NCBI GenBank assembly: GCA_950022295.1
Contig: OX465597.1
Coordinates: forward strand, 191,579,016 to 191,643,015
Length of the DNA stretch: 64,000 nucleotides
Direction: 5' to 3'
Source: Bromus sterilis
Lineage: Eukaryota > Streptophyta > Magnoliopsida > Poales > Poaceae
The notes under the pieces were generated by a model. It was not told the origin of the DNA. It saw nothing but the letters and a program-made list of their open reading frames with translations, and ran no database searches. Within the stretch, counting starts at the first letter, position 1. Every line of letters starts with the position of its first letter. This document shows, piece after piece, positions 23,813 to 35,600 of this stretch. Both the position numbers and the translations under genes were made by a program.

Positions 23813-23844
23813 GACGTTGTGACCTATGCCCCTGTGTTTTGTCA

Positions 23845-24588
23845 AACTCCTTATGATTCAGTAATTTTATTTCTTTTCTTAGGTATTATTGAGAGATCAC
23901 GATGCTAAGGGCACCCATTGATTCCTGATGCTTAAGGGTATACCTTTGGTATGACCACGACAATTCTTCTGGTGATGTTATGTGAACGTCGACTACATAA
24001 CACTTCGCCTTTTTAAGGACCTAGTGGAATACATTATGTACAAAGGATGCTTATGGTGGGTTGCCGGAGTGATAGAAACCTGAACCCCAGTTCGCACACT
24101 TTTGCACGAGGGAGTGTTGGATCCTAAAGTATATTGCTACGGTTAGGCTTTGCCTTAATTTCTTTCTTGTATGCTTGCAAGGGGTTTAATCATAAGAGTG
24201 TACTTGTCTTAGCCTATACGGTGCACTAGCATAGGTCCACGCACACAACACTTATCAACACAAAACATAGTACTAGACGGAATATGGCGAAAGCACTTGA
24301 CTACCTCTCCCGTGTGTCCTCAGGAACGCTTTAGTCTTTATCAGTTTGATCCTTCGACTTATCCTTTGTTCAAAGGGATTGGGCCACTTGCTGCACCTTA
24401 GCACAATTTACCTTTCTTGATTTTATTTCCTTGTTGCTTATATCAGAAACCCATAAAAAGTTACCTTTCAGTACTTGCAGTTATCCCTTTCTCAAGATCA
24501 CTTGTCAGTACCTTCTGCTCCTCGTTGGGTTCGACACTCTTACTTATCGGAAAGGCTACGATAGATCCCCTACACTTGTGAGTCATCA
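23845..24588 (+). mobile_element. Plus-strand LTR fragment (target of element C)
   Basis: Contains blocks common in a Triticeae gypsy/unclassified LTR (GGGTTGCCGGAGTGATAGAAA, GTTCGACACTCTTACTTATC) and ends GTGAGTCATCA at 24588. Its upstream part is cut by C at 23844/23845. No protein coding is recognised. Confidence 0.5.
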
Positions 24589-24672
24589 GTCGCTCGTGAT
24601 TACAACGCCTTCATATCCCAGTCGAGTAGTTTCTCTTGCGTAGCTGAATATTAATGGCGTCGCCTGTGTCCC

Positions 24673-24717
24673 CTCCTCTCTCTCTCTTTCTCTCTCTCTC
24701 TCTCACACACACACACA
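24673..24717. repeat. Compound (CT)n(CA)n microsatellite
   Basis: CT repeats with a TTT interruption run into seven CA units. Confidence 0.9.
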
Positions 24718-25590
24718 ATGTGCGACAGTTTGCTTCTCAAATCTCTGGCAGCGACGGATCCCCTTTCCCCCCTCTCTCTCCACCACGCGTGCATCCGCGT
24801 CGGCATCGATGGATCCCCATTGTGAGCGTCAGACGTAGACTGCGAGTGGATCGTTCCCCTTCTGTGCAGACCGTAGCGTTGGATGGATGCGTACTGCACC
24901 AACGCAATGGGTACGATCGGACAGTTGTTAAATACCACATAAATTCTAAAATAACCAGAGAACACGTATAAACAATTTGGCATTCACTAACAATAATACT
25001 CTTTGCAGAGATAATTAGAAAATAAAAAGAGAGATGATTATAATTCTTCAAACCGTGCTAATATTTTACCTCGTTTTTGCTCTAGAATCTGAACCATATG
25101 CAGTAGCTGGTCACCTTGTTATCCCAAGTTCCATCCTAAATACAATTGCAACAGTTAAATTTAATCAGAGTAGCAGAAGGATGCTTATGACATAGATACA
25201 TCAGCACACGATGATGGTTGAAATAAAGATGGGGACCTGAAGCGAGATAGATGAGTACTCCTTGTCCTCCCACGATAGCTCCACCTTGCAAATGCAGGCG
25301 AAAGGATAGCGACGTGTCGGCGTGTTTGTAGGGCAGAAGGGCGGCGACAGACAACATTTGCGCCTGGGAATCCGCCCATTGCCAGGAGAGCTGATGTGTC
25401 ATCTCGGGGGCCGCTCCTCGTCGTCATGGATGCCACACTTCTCCTTCTAGTCTTCACGTGCTCCTCACTTCGCCCTCCAGAGGAGGCAAGGCGGCGGCGA
25501 ACATAGATCACGAGAGGAGAAGGTTCGAGGAAAGCCAAAACCCAGATGTGTGGATCGCCAGTTGTTGCCGCCGCTGGCATCAATTTCCCC

Positions 25591-25608
25591 TCTCTCTCTC
25601 TCTCTCTC
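25591..25608. repeat. (TC)n microsatellite
   Basis: Nine TC units. Confidence 0.85.
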
Positions 25609-26152
25609 AATCCCTCTGACCTAGGGCGAGACCGGAAGGGGTCGAGCCGTCGGGGGCAGCAGAGCGGCGCGTGGTGCGTGATCGGAAGCGCGGAGGAGCC
25701 GAGGAGGAGAGTCTAGCGAGACAACCTAGCAGACGAGGAAATACCTTCTCGATGGATCCTAGCGAAGCCCAACACTGGAGGACCTCTCTAAGCGCGAAGC
25801 ACTGACATGGGCTGGCCGACGACCCAGTTAACCAGAAGGCTTCGTTTCGTCCTCTGGAGCAGCAACCCATATGACAGTCGGGCCATTATTTACACTTGCA
25901 TCCAACGGTCAAAAATTCTTTGATCGCGAAATCAAACGGTCCAGAACATGAATCGCCGTGAGAGCTCCGTTTAGGTCTAGTTTTATTGTCCTAAAAATAA
26001 ATGTATGTAGAAGTCCTGCCTAACATTCTTCTCTTGATGCTTACAACATGGTGAAATCACTAATTGTAGAGTACTCGTAGCAACGAACAGCGCGCTCCTC
26101 CGCGCGCGCGCCAAGTGGCACGCTCTGGAGGTTTTTCGTTTTTCCTATTTTT

Positions 26153-26282
26153 AGAGGCACGAGTGCCTCTCGCGGGACACCATAGTGGCTTTTCACGGAG
26201 ACACGAGTGCCTTTCGCGAAGGTACGATAGTGCCTTTTTCAGAGGACGATAGTGCCTTTCTCGAAGGCATGATCGTGCCTTT
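26153..26282. repeat. Array of GGCAC...GTGCC palindromic microrepeats
   Basis: About five degenerate copies of a GAGGCACGAGTGCCTCTCGC-like unit (26153, 26198, 26218, 26242, 26261), each with self-complementary GGCAC/GTGCC-type arms, followed by an A-rich stretch to 26400. It ends about 400 bp upstream of the host ATG. Likely a transposon-derived repeat of a type widespread in wheat; its class is not identified. Confidence 0.7.
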
Positions 26283-26681
26283 TTTTGTTTTTTTTTCACC
26301 AAAACGCATAGAAAAAACGTACGAAAACCGGAAAATTAAAAAAAAACAATTGAAAAAACCAATTTTAATTATAAAAACACGTACACAAAAAATTTAAAAA
26401 ACGAAATCCCTAAAAGTCACGGTGAACACGATACGTGACGTTATTCGTTGGATCGGGGTGCGAAAGAATACTCTTTAGTGGCCCTCACAAACATGGCTTA
26501 ATGTAGTCCCACCACTTTCCCAACGACAGGCTTACCACCGATCCGATCTACTGCCACGGGCCGTCCAACACTCGCCACACCACCCCTCTTCAAGCCGCCC
26601 GCCCGCGCCGCCGTATAGCCTCCCCAAAGAGCCCCTTTTGAGGATCGATCGCAAGAACCCCGGTTTCCCATCGCCGCCTCG

Positions 26682-29600
26682 ATGGGGTGCGCACAGTCCA
26701 AGATCGACCAGGAGGAGGCGGTGTGCCGCTGCCGGGATCGGAAGCGGCTGATGGCTGACGCCGTCCAGGCGCGCAACGCCTTCGCCGCTGCCCATTCGGC
26801 CTACACCGTCCTCCTCAAGAGCACGGGGGGTGCGCTCTCCGATTTCGCCCACGGCGAGGCGCCTGACCCCAGCATGATAGCCTCCCATTCCCATCAGGCC
26901 GCCGTTGCGGCGGCCACAGCTGGAGCCTCGGCCTCTGCGCCGCCGCCCCCGACTACCACTGCTGTCCTCATCCCGCCATCTCCCCCGCCCCCGCCCTTCA
27001 TGGACTTCTCCCACGGTAGCCTCCAGCGTTCCTCGTCAACCCCCAACATCCCCATGCCCGATTCGCGTGTTGCCACCAAGAACCGCCCCCCAGCTAGTGC
27101 TGCTATCGAGGAGGAGGAAGATGACGAGGAGGACGATGGCCATATCATAACTGACAGTGATGGTGATGACGACGACGACGAAGACGATGAGGATGATCAC
27201 CACGAGCATGACGATTTCAACATGGACGATATGGTGCATCGACAGCCGCCAAAGCGAGTAGTGATGGACAGTGTGGGGTCTTCTCCAGTGACACCACCGC
27301 CACCACCGCAGCTAAACCCATCCCCACTAACGCCAGCGTCTGCGACACCACCCCCCCCCATGCAGGAGGCTCAAATGGCTACCTGGGACTACTTCTTCGG
27401 TCCAACCCCCACAACACCACCCACCCTGGAGCAGCAAACTGAGGATACCTGGATGGATAAGCAGGGGAAGGAATCAGTGCCCGAGGTGAAAGCACCAGTG
27501 ATAAATCCAGCCGTTAGTGAGCCATCTGCACCATCACGTGGTGCTGAGTGGCCCGAGTGTCCACCACAGACATCACTGGAAAAGGCGAAGGCCATTGATG
27601 AGCTTGCGACAAACCTTCCCCCATCGAAACCGATTATTATGAAGCCACCCAACGCACCTGGCCTGCCACCAGAAGTGCACCACCAGTATGCCTCGTCTAT
27701 GGGCTCAGTTGAGACCCGGAAAGGGAAGATTATGATGGTGTCTGCCAGCTTACTGCAGATTATTGCTCAGCTTGATGATAACTTTCTCAGGTCTTCCGAG
27801 AGTGCACATGATGTGTCAAAAAAGCTTGAGGCAACACGGATGCATTACCACTCCAACCATGCTGATAGTCGAGGCAAGTTGTGCCTATTTTTTGTGTAAC
27901 GGAAACTGTAGGGGGGGGGGGGCAATCCTTGATTTTGAATCCTAAGCAATCAGGTCACACCCATTGAGCCAGACAATCACCGTGCCATTGATCGTTATTT
28001 TTGGAAACAAGAGAGGGATTTATATTTATGTATCAGTCGATGTTCTTTTGTTATATATAAAAGTGTAAACTAAAGTCGTGCTCGGTGCCAGATTAGTTTA
28101 ACAACCCAGTACCCCAGACTAGCTCTATTTTCTAAACTAGGGTGTATAAAGTGTACTTCCCTTTGATGTCATTTTCCCTTTGATTTTCTTGTCATAGCAC
28201 CTTTGCAAATTGGAAAACCGCATGTTCTAATGCTTTGTTGAGTTGGTGCTCACAAACACAGCTGCAAGATTATTTTTGTACTTGTATTGGGTGCTAAATT
28301 TACTGTCAGGTTACCATCATTTATTGTTTTTATCTCTAGCTTCATTTCAGATAACTTAATTCAGTCATATCGGTTGTGGTCCACCAGCAGCTAATGGTAC
28401 TGAATTTCACTTTATTTTTTCCATCCCTGGATATTTTTCAGGACATCTTGATCATTCTATGAAAATCATGCATGTTATCACATGGAACCGTTCCTTCAAG
28501 AACTTACCGGACCAAGACGATTTAGGTGGTAATTTCGAGATTGATGAACGATTCGAAACTCATGCCACAGTTCTCGACCGGATGCTTGCATGGGAGAAAA
28601 AGTTGTATGATGAAGTGAAGGTAATGTCTATTATAATACCTTCTTGGAATAGCTTTACTAGGATACTTCTCATATTTTTTTGGTTTATCCGTGTCCGATT
28701 TCGTTCTTAGAATATTAGTGCATTTGTCCTAGGGGCTCCGTGGTAATAGTTTGGAAACCGTAGTGAACAGTGAACACTTCTGCAGCCAAATCCCTTTTAT
28801 TAAGCCAAAATTTTAACTGTGGAACATAAATTTGGTTATCTCATACAACACTTTTGCTACCTTTTGTTTTGAGTGTTGCACTATATCTTACTGTTGCGTC
28901 AGGGTCAGTATTTTCCAAAATCTTGTATTTATTAGGGAGTGTGATTAACCATTCTTATACAGGTTGCTAGCCAACGATCCTATCATTGGAAACACACTCC
29001 CTCCAAATCCAAATTTAGGCTGTTCAGATGTTGATTGCTCTATGAGCCACTTTGAACAATAACAACAAGAACAACAACAACAACAAAGCCTGTCAGTCCC
29101 AAACAAGTTGGGGTAGGCTAGAGCTGAAACCCAAAAGATATTGAAACCAAGTCATGGTTCTGGCACGTGGATAGCTAACTTCCACGCACCCCTGTCCAGA
29201 GCTAGATCTTTAGTGATAACTCAATCCTTCAGATCTCTCTTTACGGACTCCTCCCAAGTAAAGTTTGGTCTCCCCCGACCTCTCTTGACATTATCATCAC
29301 GCCTTAACCGCCCGCTATGCACATGCACTTCAGGAGGCCTACGCTGGATATGTCCAAACCATCTCAGACGATGTTGGATAAGCTTCTCTTCAATTGGTGC
29401 CACCCCCACTCTCACGTATATCATTGTTCCGGACCCAATCCTTCCTTGTGTGGCCACATGCCCATCTCAACATGTGCATCTCTGCCACACCTAGTTGTTG
29501 GACATGTCGCCTTTTAGTTGGCCAACATTCAGCGCCATACAACATCGCAGGTCGAATTGCCGTTCTATAGAACTTGCCTTTTAGATTTTGTGGCACTCTT

Positions 29601-32600
29601 ATCACAGAGAACGCCAGAAGCTTGGCGCCACTTCAGCCATCCAACTTTGATTTGATGGCTGACATCTTCATCAATATCACCATCCCTCATTGACCCCAAA
29701 TATCGACAGGTGGCCTTCTGAGGTACCACCTGCACATCAAGGCTAACTTTCTCCTCTTGCTCATGCCTAGTAATACTGAGACCGCACCTCATGTACTTAG
29801 TTTTAGTTCTACTAAGCCTAAAACCTTTCAATTCTAAAATTTGTCTCCACAGGTCAACTTTCTATTAACCCCCGCCCGACTATCGTCGACTAGCATCACA
29901 TCATCTGCAAAGAGCATACACCATGGGATGTCCCCTTGTATATCCCGTGTGACCTCATCCATTACCAAAGCAAAAAGATAAGGGCTCAAAGCTGATCCCT
30001 GGTGCAATCCAATTCTAATCGGGAAGTCATCAGTGTCGCCATCGCTTCTTCGCACACTTGTCACAACATTGTCGTACATGTCCTTGATGAGGGTAATGTA
30101 CTTTGTTGGGACTTTGTGTTTCTCCAACGCCCACCACATGACATTCCGCGGTATCTTATTGTAGGCCTTCTCCAAGTCAACGAAAACCATATGTAGGTCC
30201 TTCTTTTGCTCCCTGTATCTCTCCATAAGTTGTCATACCAGGAAAATGGCTTCCATGGTCGACCTTCAGGCATGAAATCAAACTGATTTTTGGTCACCCG
30301 TGTCATTCTTCTTACGTGGTGCTCAATGACTCTCTCCCATAGCTTCATTGTATGGCTCATAAGCTTTATTTGAAGGTAATTAGTACAACCCTTAACATCC
30401 CCTTTGTTCTTGAAGATTGGTACTAATATACTACAACTTCATTCTTCAGGCATCTTGTTTGACTGAAAAATAAGTTTGAAAAGCTTGGTTAGCCATACTA
30501 TCACTGTGACTCCAAGGCCTCTCCACACCTCGATGAGGATACAGTCAGGGCCCATCGCCTTGCCTCCTTTCATCCTTCTTAAAGCCTCCCTGACCTTCGC
30601 CTCCTGGATTCGCCGCACAAAACGCCTGTTCATATCATCAAAGGAGTCGTCCATCTCAATGGTAGAGCTCCCATTCTCCTCATTGAACAGCTCGTCGAAG
30701 TACTCTCGCCATCTATGTTTGATCTCCTCATCCTTCACCAAAAGCTGATCTGCTTCGTCCTTGATGCATCTCACCTGGTTGACATCCCTTGTCTTCCTCT
30801 GTCGGATCTTGGCCATCTTATAGATGTCCCTTTCACCTTGATCATGCTACTAAAATATGTTGTTACAAAGCTGCAAACATCATGTATTATGAAAGTAGAT
30901 TCGAGATGAATTCTAGTAATGTAGGACTATGGCAAACTTACATTTGCATTTAGGAGGGAGTACAAATGCAGTGACAAGTCAATTATTTATAGCAGCAACA
31001 ATGAGTGTAGACCAAACTATCGCGTTCACATTCTAAACCCATGGTTTATTTTAGTGCTCTTTCCGTGTGAAATCTTCAGCGATTGTTCTTTTGTCATGTT
31101 TGTTGTTTCAGTCTTTTTTTGTTGCCTGATTTGTTGTATGAATGTGCCAAACCAGGCAGGGGAACTTATGAAATTGATTATCAAGTAGGAGCAATGAATG
31201 TAGACCATACTGTTGCGTTACATTCTAGACCTGTGGTTTATTTCAGTGTTCTTTCCATTTGAAGTTGCCAATGATTGTTCTTTTGTCATGTTTGTTGTTT
31301 CAGTCTTATGTTTCTGTTGCCTAATTTGTTGTATGAATGTGCCAAACCAGGCAGGGGAACTTATGAAAATTGATTATCAAAAGAAGGTTGATCTACTGCA
31401 TAAACAAAAGAAACATGGTGTTAAACTCGAAACCCTTGAGAAGACAAAAGCTGCCGTTAGCCACTTGCACACAAGGTACATAGTGGATATGCAATCCATG
31501 GATTCAACAGTTTCAGAAATAAACCGTCTACGTGATAAACAACTATACCCGAAGTTAGTGGACCTTGTCGATGGGTGAGCATTCTTTGACTTATGAAAAG
31601 TGTTAGGAAATGAATTGTAGCATTTTCTATTTTATGCCAATTAAGTTTCTACTCCCTCCGTCCCGGTTTATTAGGCTCGTAAGCAACATAAGCATGTGCC
31701 TTTTTATAAGGCCTCGTCTTGGGAAGTTGCGTGCATGCATCCTTTTCATTGGTTGCATGAGAAGTTATTGTTGTTAGTCTCATTGCTAACAAATAAATAC
31801 ATCACATGCAAGTTTTTCATTGGCTGCATGTGAAAACTAGCATATGAGAGTGCATTGGGAATGACATAAAGTGATTAATGTGAGCAAATTACTATATACC
31901 TTGGTATAAGAGAAATGGTCTTTGGGCCCAATAAACCGGGACGGAGGGAGTACTGCTTAGGTGCAATTAATTGTGTCAATGATAAAAACCTACCTGTTTG
32001 TCTATTGTTGGTTCCTGCTCATAATCTTATCCATGTGCTGACTAAGCTACATGATTCTCCTTGCTAATATGATGAACTGGAGGTATATCTATTTTTGTGG
32101 AGATCAATTTAACAAGGCTAGAAGAAAGATGCATTGCGAGACAGTTTAATGCTTTACAATAAAGGGAAAATGCTGCCACATAGCGCACGACTCTCCTAGC
32201 CTTGATTGCACCTTGCTATTTCAACTGAAAATTAAATACCCCCTTCAGCACATAGTTTCACACTTTCTGCTTATGTATAGCCACGGTGAACGAGTGCGAC
32301 CGCTAATGCCACCTCGTGGACCTGCTGGTTGAGGGCGTAGGCGGGCGATGCTTACCATGTCTGTAATCCCCTTGAGCCCTGATCCCAAAGGAGATCGCTT
32401 GTCCACCCTGATAGGGGGATGATGCAGGAGTGAGTGTGTCGTCTGCAGCGCCGCCTTTGGAGACATCCTGCTGTTTTTGTAGAAAAGGACGTTGAAACAC
32501 CTGGCCTTTGCATCAAAAGATGCACACATCCATCTTTATGAAATTGTTTGACAAGGTATGGCAAAATCATACATCAAACAACCTGAAGCTACCACTCAAG

Positions 32601-35600
32601 TACTCATCACCTACAAACTCGACACAATGCCCCACCATCTAGAACCGGGGTCATCATCGAGCGCCAGCATGGTGTATCGGGAGCAAACATCCGATCCACC
32701 AGGCCTAAGCGCACACCAAATGCACACGCTTCAGAAGCCGCCACCACCATCAAATAGTCGACCCATCTTTAGGGTAGAGATCTGCATTATCCTTGCTAGG
32801 CTAGACGTCGATGCCACCACAGCGCCACCGCCCCTGCGCTCCTCCATTAAGACGCATGCACCACTGAGACTACACTGCGCCATGTAGCCAATACACGCTG
32901 TTGTCGATGCGGTAGGTACGATGCCACTCCATGTCCTAACCCCTTCGACGACTGCTCCAAAACCATATCCCCGGGAGGGAGAATGACATCAATCTTCGCC
33001 ATCGTTCGATTTGAAAGAGCCAGATCTAGGGTTTTCTCCGGAGTAGCCCGAGCGAGGAGACGAGACTTGCAATGACGATGCCTTCATTAGGGTAACAACG
33101 CGTTGACGTCGCTATCGTCTGCCATGATTGAAGTCGGCCCAGTTTTCACCAGAAGTCACAACTCCCCTTCCTCGCCATCGGCAGTAGCTGATGTGTTAGA
33201 TCTCCACCTGATCGGATACTCGCCACCATGCTGCCACGTAGCAGTCCGGCCAGTAGTCATCATCTCCCCGCTATGAGCCACAACAAACCCTGCTTAGTAA
33301 GCCTACCAGCTCGAAGAACGAGGGCGCTGTGACCACAACACCATCGTTGGGCCATGGCCAGTCACCCTCGTCGCCACCGGCATCACAACCAGCACCGTCC
33401 CGCGGCCGTTGTCATGGGATGCGAGCTTCGCCTTGTGCATGACCGACGTATAGGGCCGCAACCGTGCTCTAGGCCGAAGATCTCCCACGGGGACAAGGAG
33501 ACAATGGCCCAATGATCGCTGTCCGTTGGGTAGGGCTTTGCCTGCCGGCCTCCTCCATCGGCGGCAGGAGATTGAAGAGGAGTGGGGGCGGCACCTAGGG
33601 TTCACCCGAGGCGTCCCCCTGGGAGCGATGGGGACGCCCTAGGATAGGCGAGACATCCTACTGTTGACGGGTCAAGAGAGCCTGTTGGAGTTCAAGGGTG
33701 ACGTACTGGTCCTTCATCGACACCTTTCCCTTGGAAGGGTCTCGGACCAATCCGTCACCGTCAGTTGCACGGGTGAGCCTTCGGTCATGTTGCTTCTTGC
33801 CTGACATGTCTGCAGGAGGAGATGGTGAAGCTTCGTAGAAAATCCAAGCCTTCGACCCCTACCTAGCACGCTAGACCCTTGTTTTTTTTCCGGTCATCTG
33901 CTAAAACACTTGGGATTATCTTCGAGGTTAGAGGGAACAAAATAATGCAAAGATTTATAATGGTTTAGTCATCTGCTAAAACACTTGGGATTATCTTCGA
34001 GGTTAGAGGGAACAAAACTACTGTGTGGCAATTGTACCAACTTGTGTTGATGGGATGTAATGCGAAATTCTATGGAACCTAAAAATGCCTTTTCATCCCT
34101 CCCCTTAGGGTGGCTTCGAGCGGTGCTTGGGGTCTAGACCTAGCAGCCCGAGCTCTCCTTCTAAGTCTTGTTCTTCTTTGAGAGATGTCTTCCCATGCCT
34201 GCGGTCCTCCCCTTATATAGTGCTAGGGGGCACTGCATTGACCTTGTGGAACAAGTGTGAACGCTTGTGAAAATTGCAAGCATCAAGGTTCCACGCGATA
34301 AAGTGAGATTCTATCCCGTTCTACTCAGCTATAAGCTGACACCGGCAGTCGCTAAGATACATTAAGTGTTCTCGGGATGCAAAATTCCTTGCTAGTTTCC
34401 CACCTGTCAGCACCACGTGCCCGTAGCACGAGGCGGTGCCATGCCTTGTTCAAGGGTGAGGCTTGTGTTGTTGCTCTCACATGTCCGATAGGGTGAGCGC
34501 CTTATCGCGTTGGCGATCATCATGACCCTACGGAGCGTAGACTGCATTGGCCTATACCCGTAACCCTGTTCCTAATTGACGCCTGATCGTCTTCATCACG
34601 TGCAACTATCAGTAGGTGGGCCCACCATATTTTTTACTTGCTAGCTTAGCTGAGCAGAAAGCGCAACACCACTCGGGATCCAGTGCTGCATGAAGAATGC
34701 TTGGAGAAGCCTTGGTCTTTAAGTGGGATCTAGCCCATAATCTTGGTCTTGATGTTGTCGATGGTGTCAGATGATTCCTTAATAAAACAAAGGGGTCATG
34801 ACGCTCGTTGATCTTGATTTGCTTGATGCTGGTTCCGAGGTTAAGTTTTTGGGACGGTCCATAACCGTGTGCTCGGGGTACCCTGGTTCCCAATGCACCG
34901 ATAGAGATGCCCTTCGATATGGTTTTGGGGTTACATCTCCTATAGAAGTTCAAAGCCCGTGCCTATCACAACAAGAAGATGATGGTTTTTCCTCGACCTT
35001 GGAGATTGCTTATGATCAAGGAAAAGAAGGAAGAGCCCATCACGTACCGATAAATAACGCCCGGAGGATGAAGAGCCCAACACGAGGACAACGTACGACA
35101 AGCGAGATCATCAACAAGGTTGACAACGCATCGTGCCCAAAGATACAACACACAAGGGAGAAAGTTAAGCCCATGTATCTATGTGTATGTTCGCGACGAC
35201 ATGGACTGATTCCCTTGTAAACCCACATCAAGCACTCATCAATTCCATTACATCAGAGGAGTTTGAAGGATCAGAGGAAGAAGTACAGAGGAAGGAGAGG
35301 AGGATGATGAAGAATAGATGATCCTAACTAGCCAAGCCTGGCCGAAGGCATCTGTTCCATCCCCTCGCTCGTGACCATCTTCTGTGGACTTGTGATTGCG
35401 TGTGTTAGTTTGCGCTCAGGCCCACGGCCCACGGCCCAACTGTAGAATATTGTCGAGAGGTCGATGGCAATCTCCCCTCCATAAAATTCGGCTTGCCGAG
35501 GGCCACCAGGATCCTAAGGAATGCTCAGACGAGGTTTGTCATCCTCGACTTCAACGACAGAAGCAACAAGAAAAGGAACATGGTCACCTGGACCCCAAGT

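Larger units (their letters stand above)
2852..23844 (-). mobile_element. Gypsy retrotransposon C (minus), host of the nested tower
   Basis: Its 5' LTR (23217-23844) reads TGACAAAACA...ATGACA on the minus strand. It is followed at once by a primer-binding-site-like TTGGCGCCCACCGTGGGGC, then a leader and a gag start at 23173. Gag runs left to about 21737, is interrupted by E and then D (with B, A and F inside D), and resumes at 3913-2852. Removing the insertions at their TSDs brings the flanking gag codons back together. The element resembles the Fatima/Sabrina-like gypsy group with ORF-rich gag. The pol part is not in the window. Confidence 0.75.
23217..23844 (-). repeat. C 5' LTR
   Basis: 628 bp including a Stowaway MITE. 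Minus strand TGACAAAACACAGGGG at 23844 to ATGACA at 23217. TATA-like CTATATAAGC near 23435-23426. The PBS follows at 23215-23197. Confidence 0.7.
24589..26681. other. Upstream flank of the host gene
   Basis: No convincing gene. It holds microsatellites, two low-complexity minus-strand open frames (25185-25870), which I reject, and a palindromic microrepeat block at 26153-26282. TACGTGACG near 26432 is a bZIP-type core about 250 bp before the ATG. No clear TATA box is close to the ATG. GC content rises sharply from about 26530 into exon 1. Confidence 0.5.

Noticed and set aside
24651..24983. Open frames on both strands over the (CT)n(CA)n tract
   Set aside because: Artefacts of the microsatellite (Ser-Leu and Arg-Glu repeats).
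25185..25870. Two abutting minus-strand open frames upstream of the host gene
   Set aside because: The first begins in a (TC)n microsatellite translated as Arg-Glu repeats; no family resemblance and no splice structure to support a gene.
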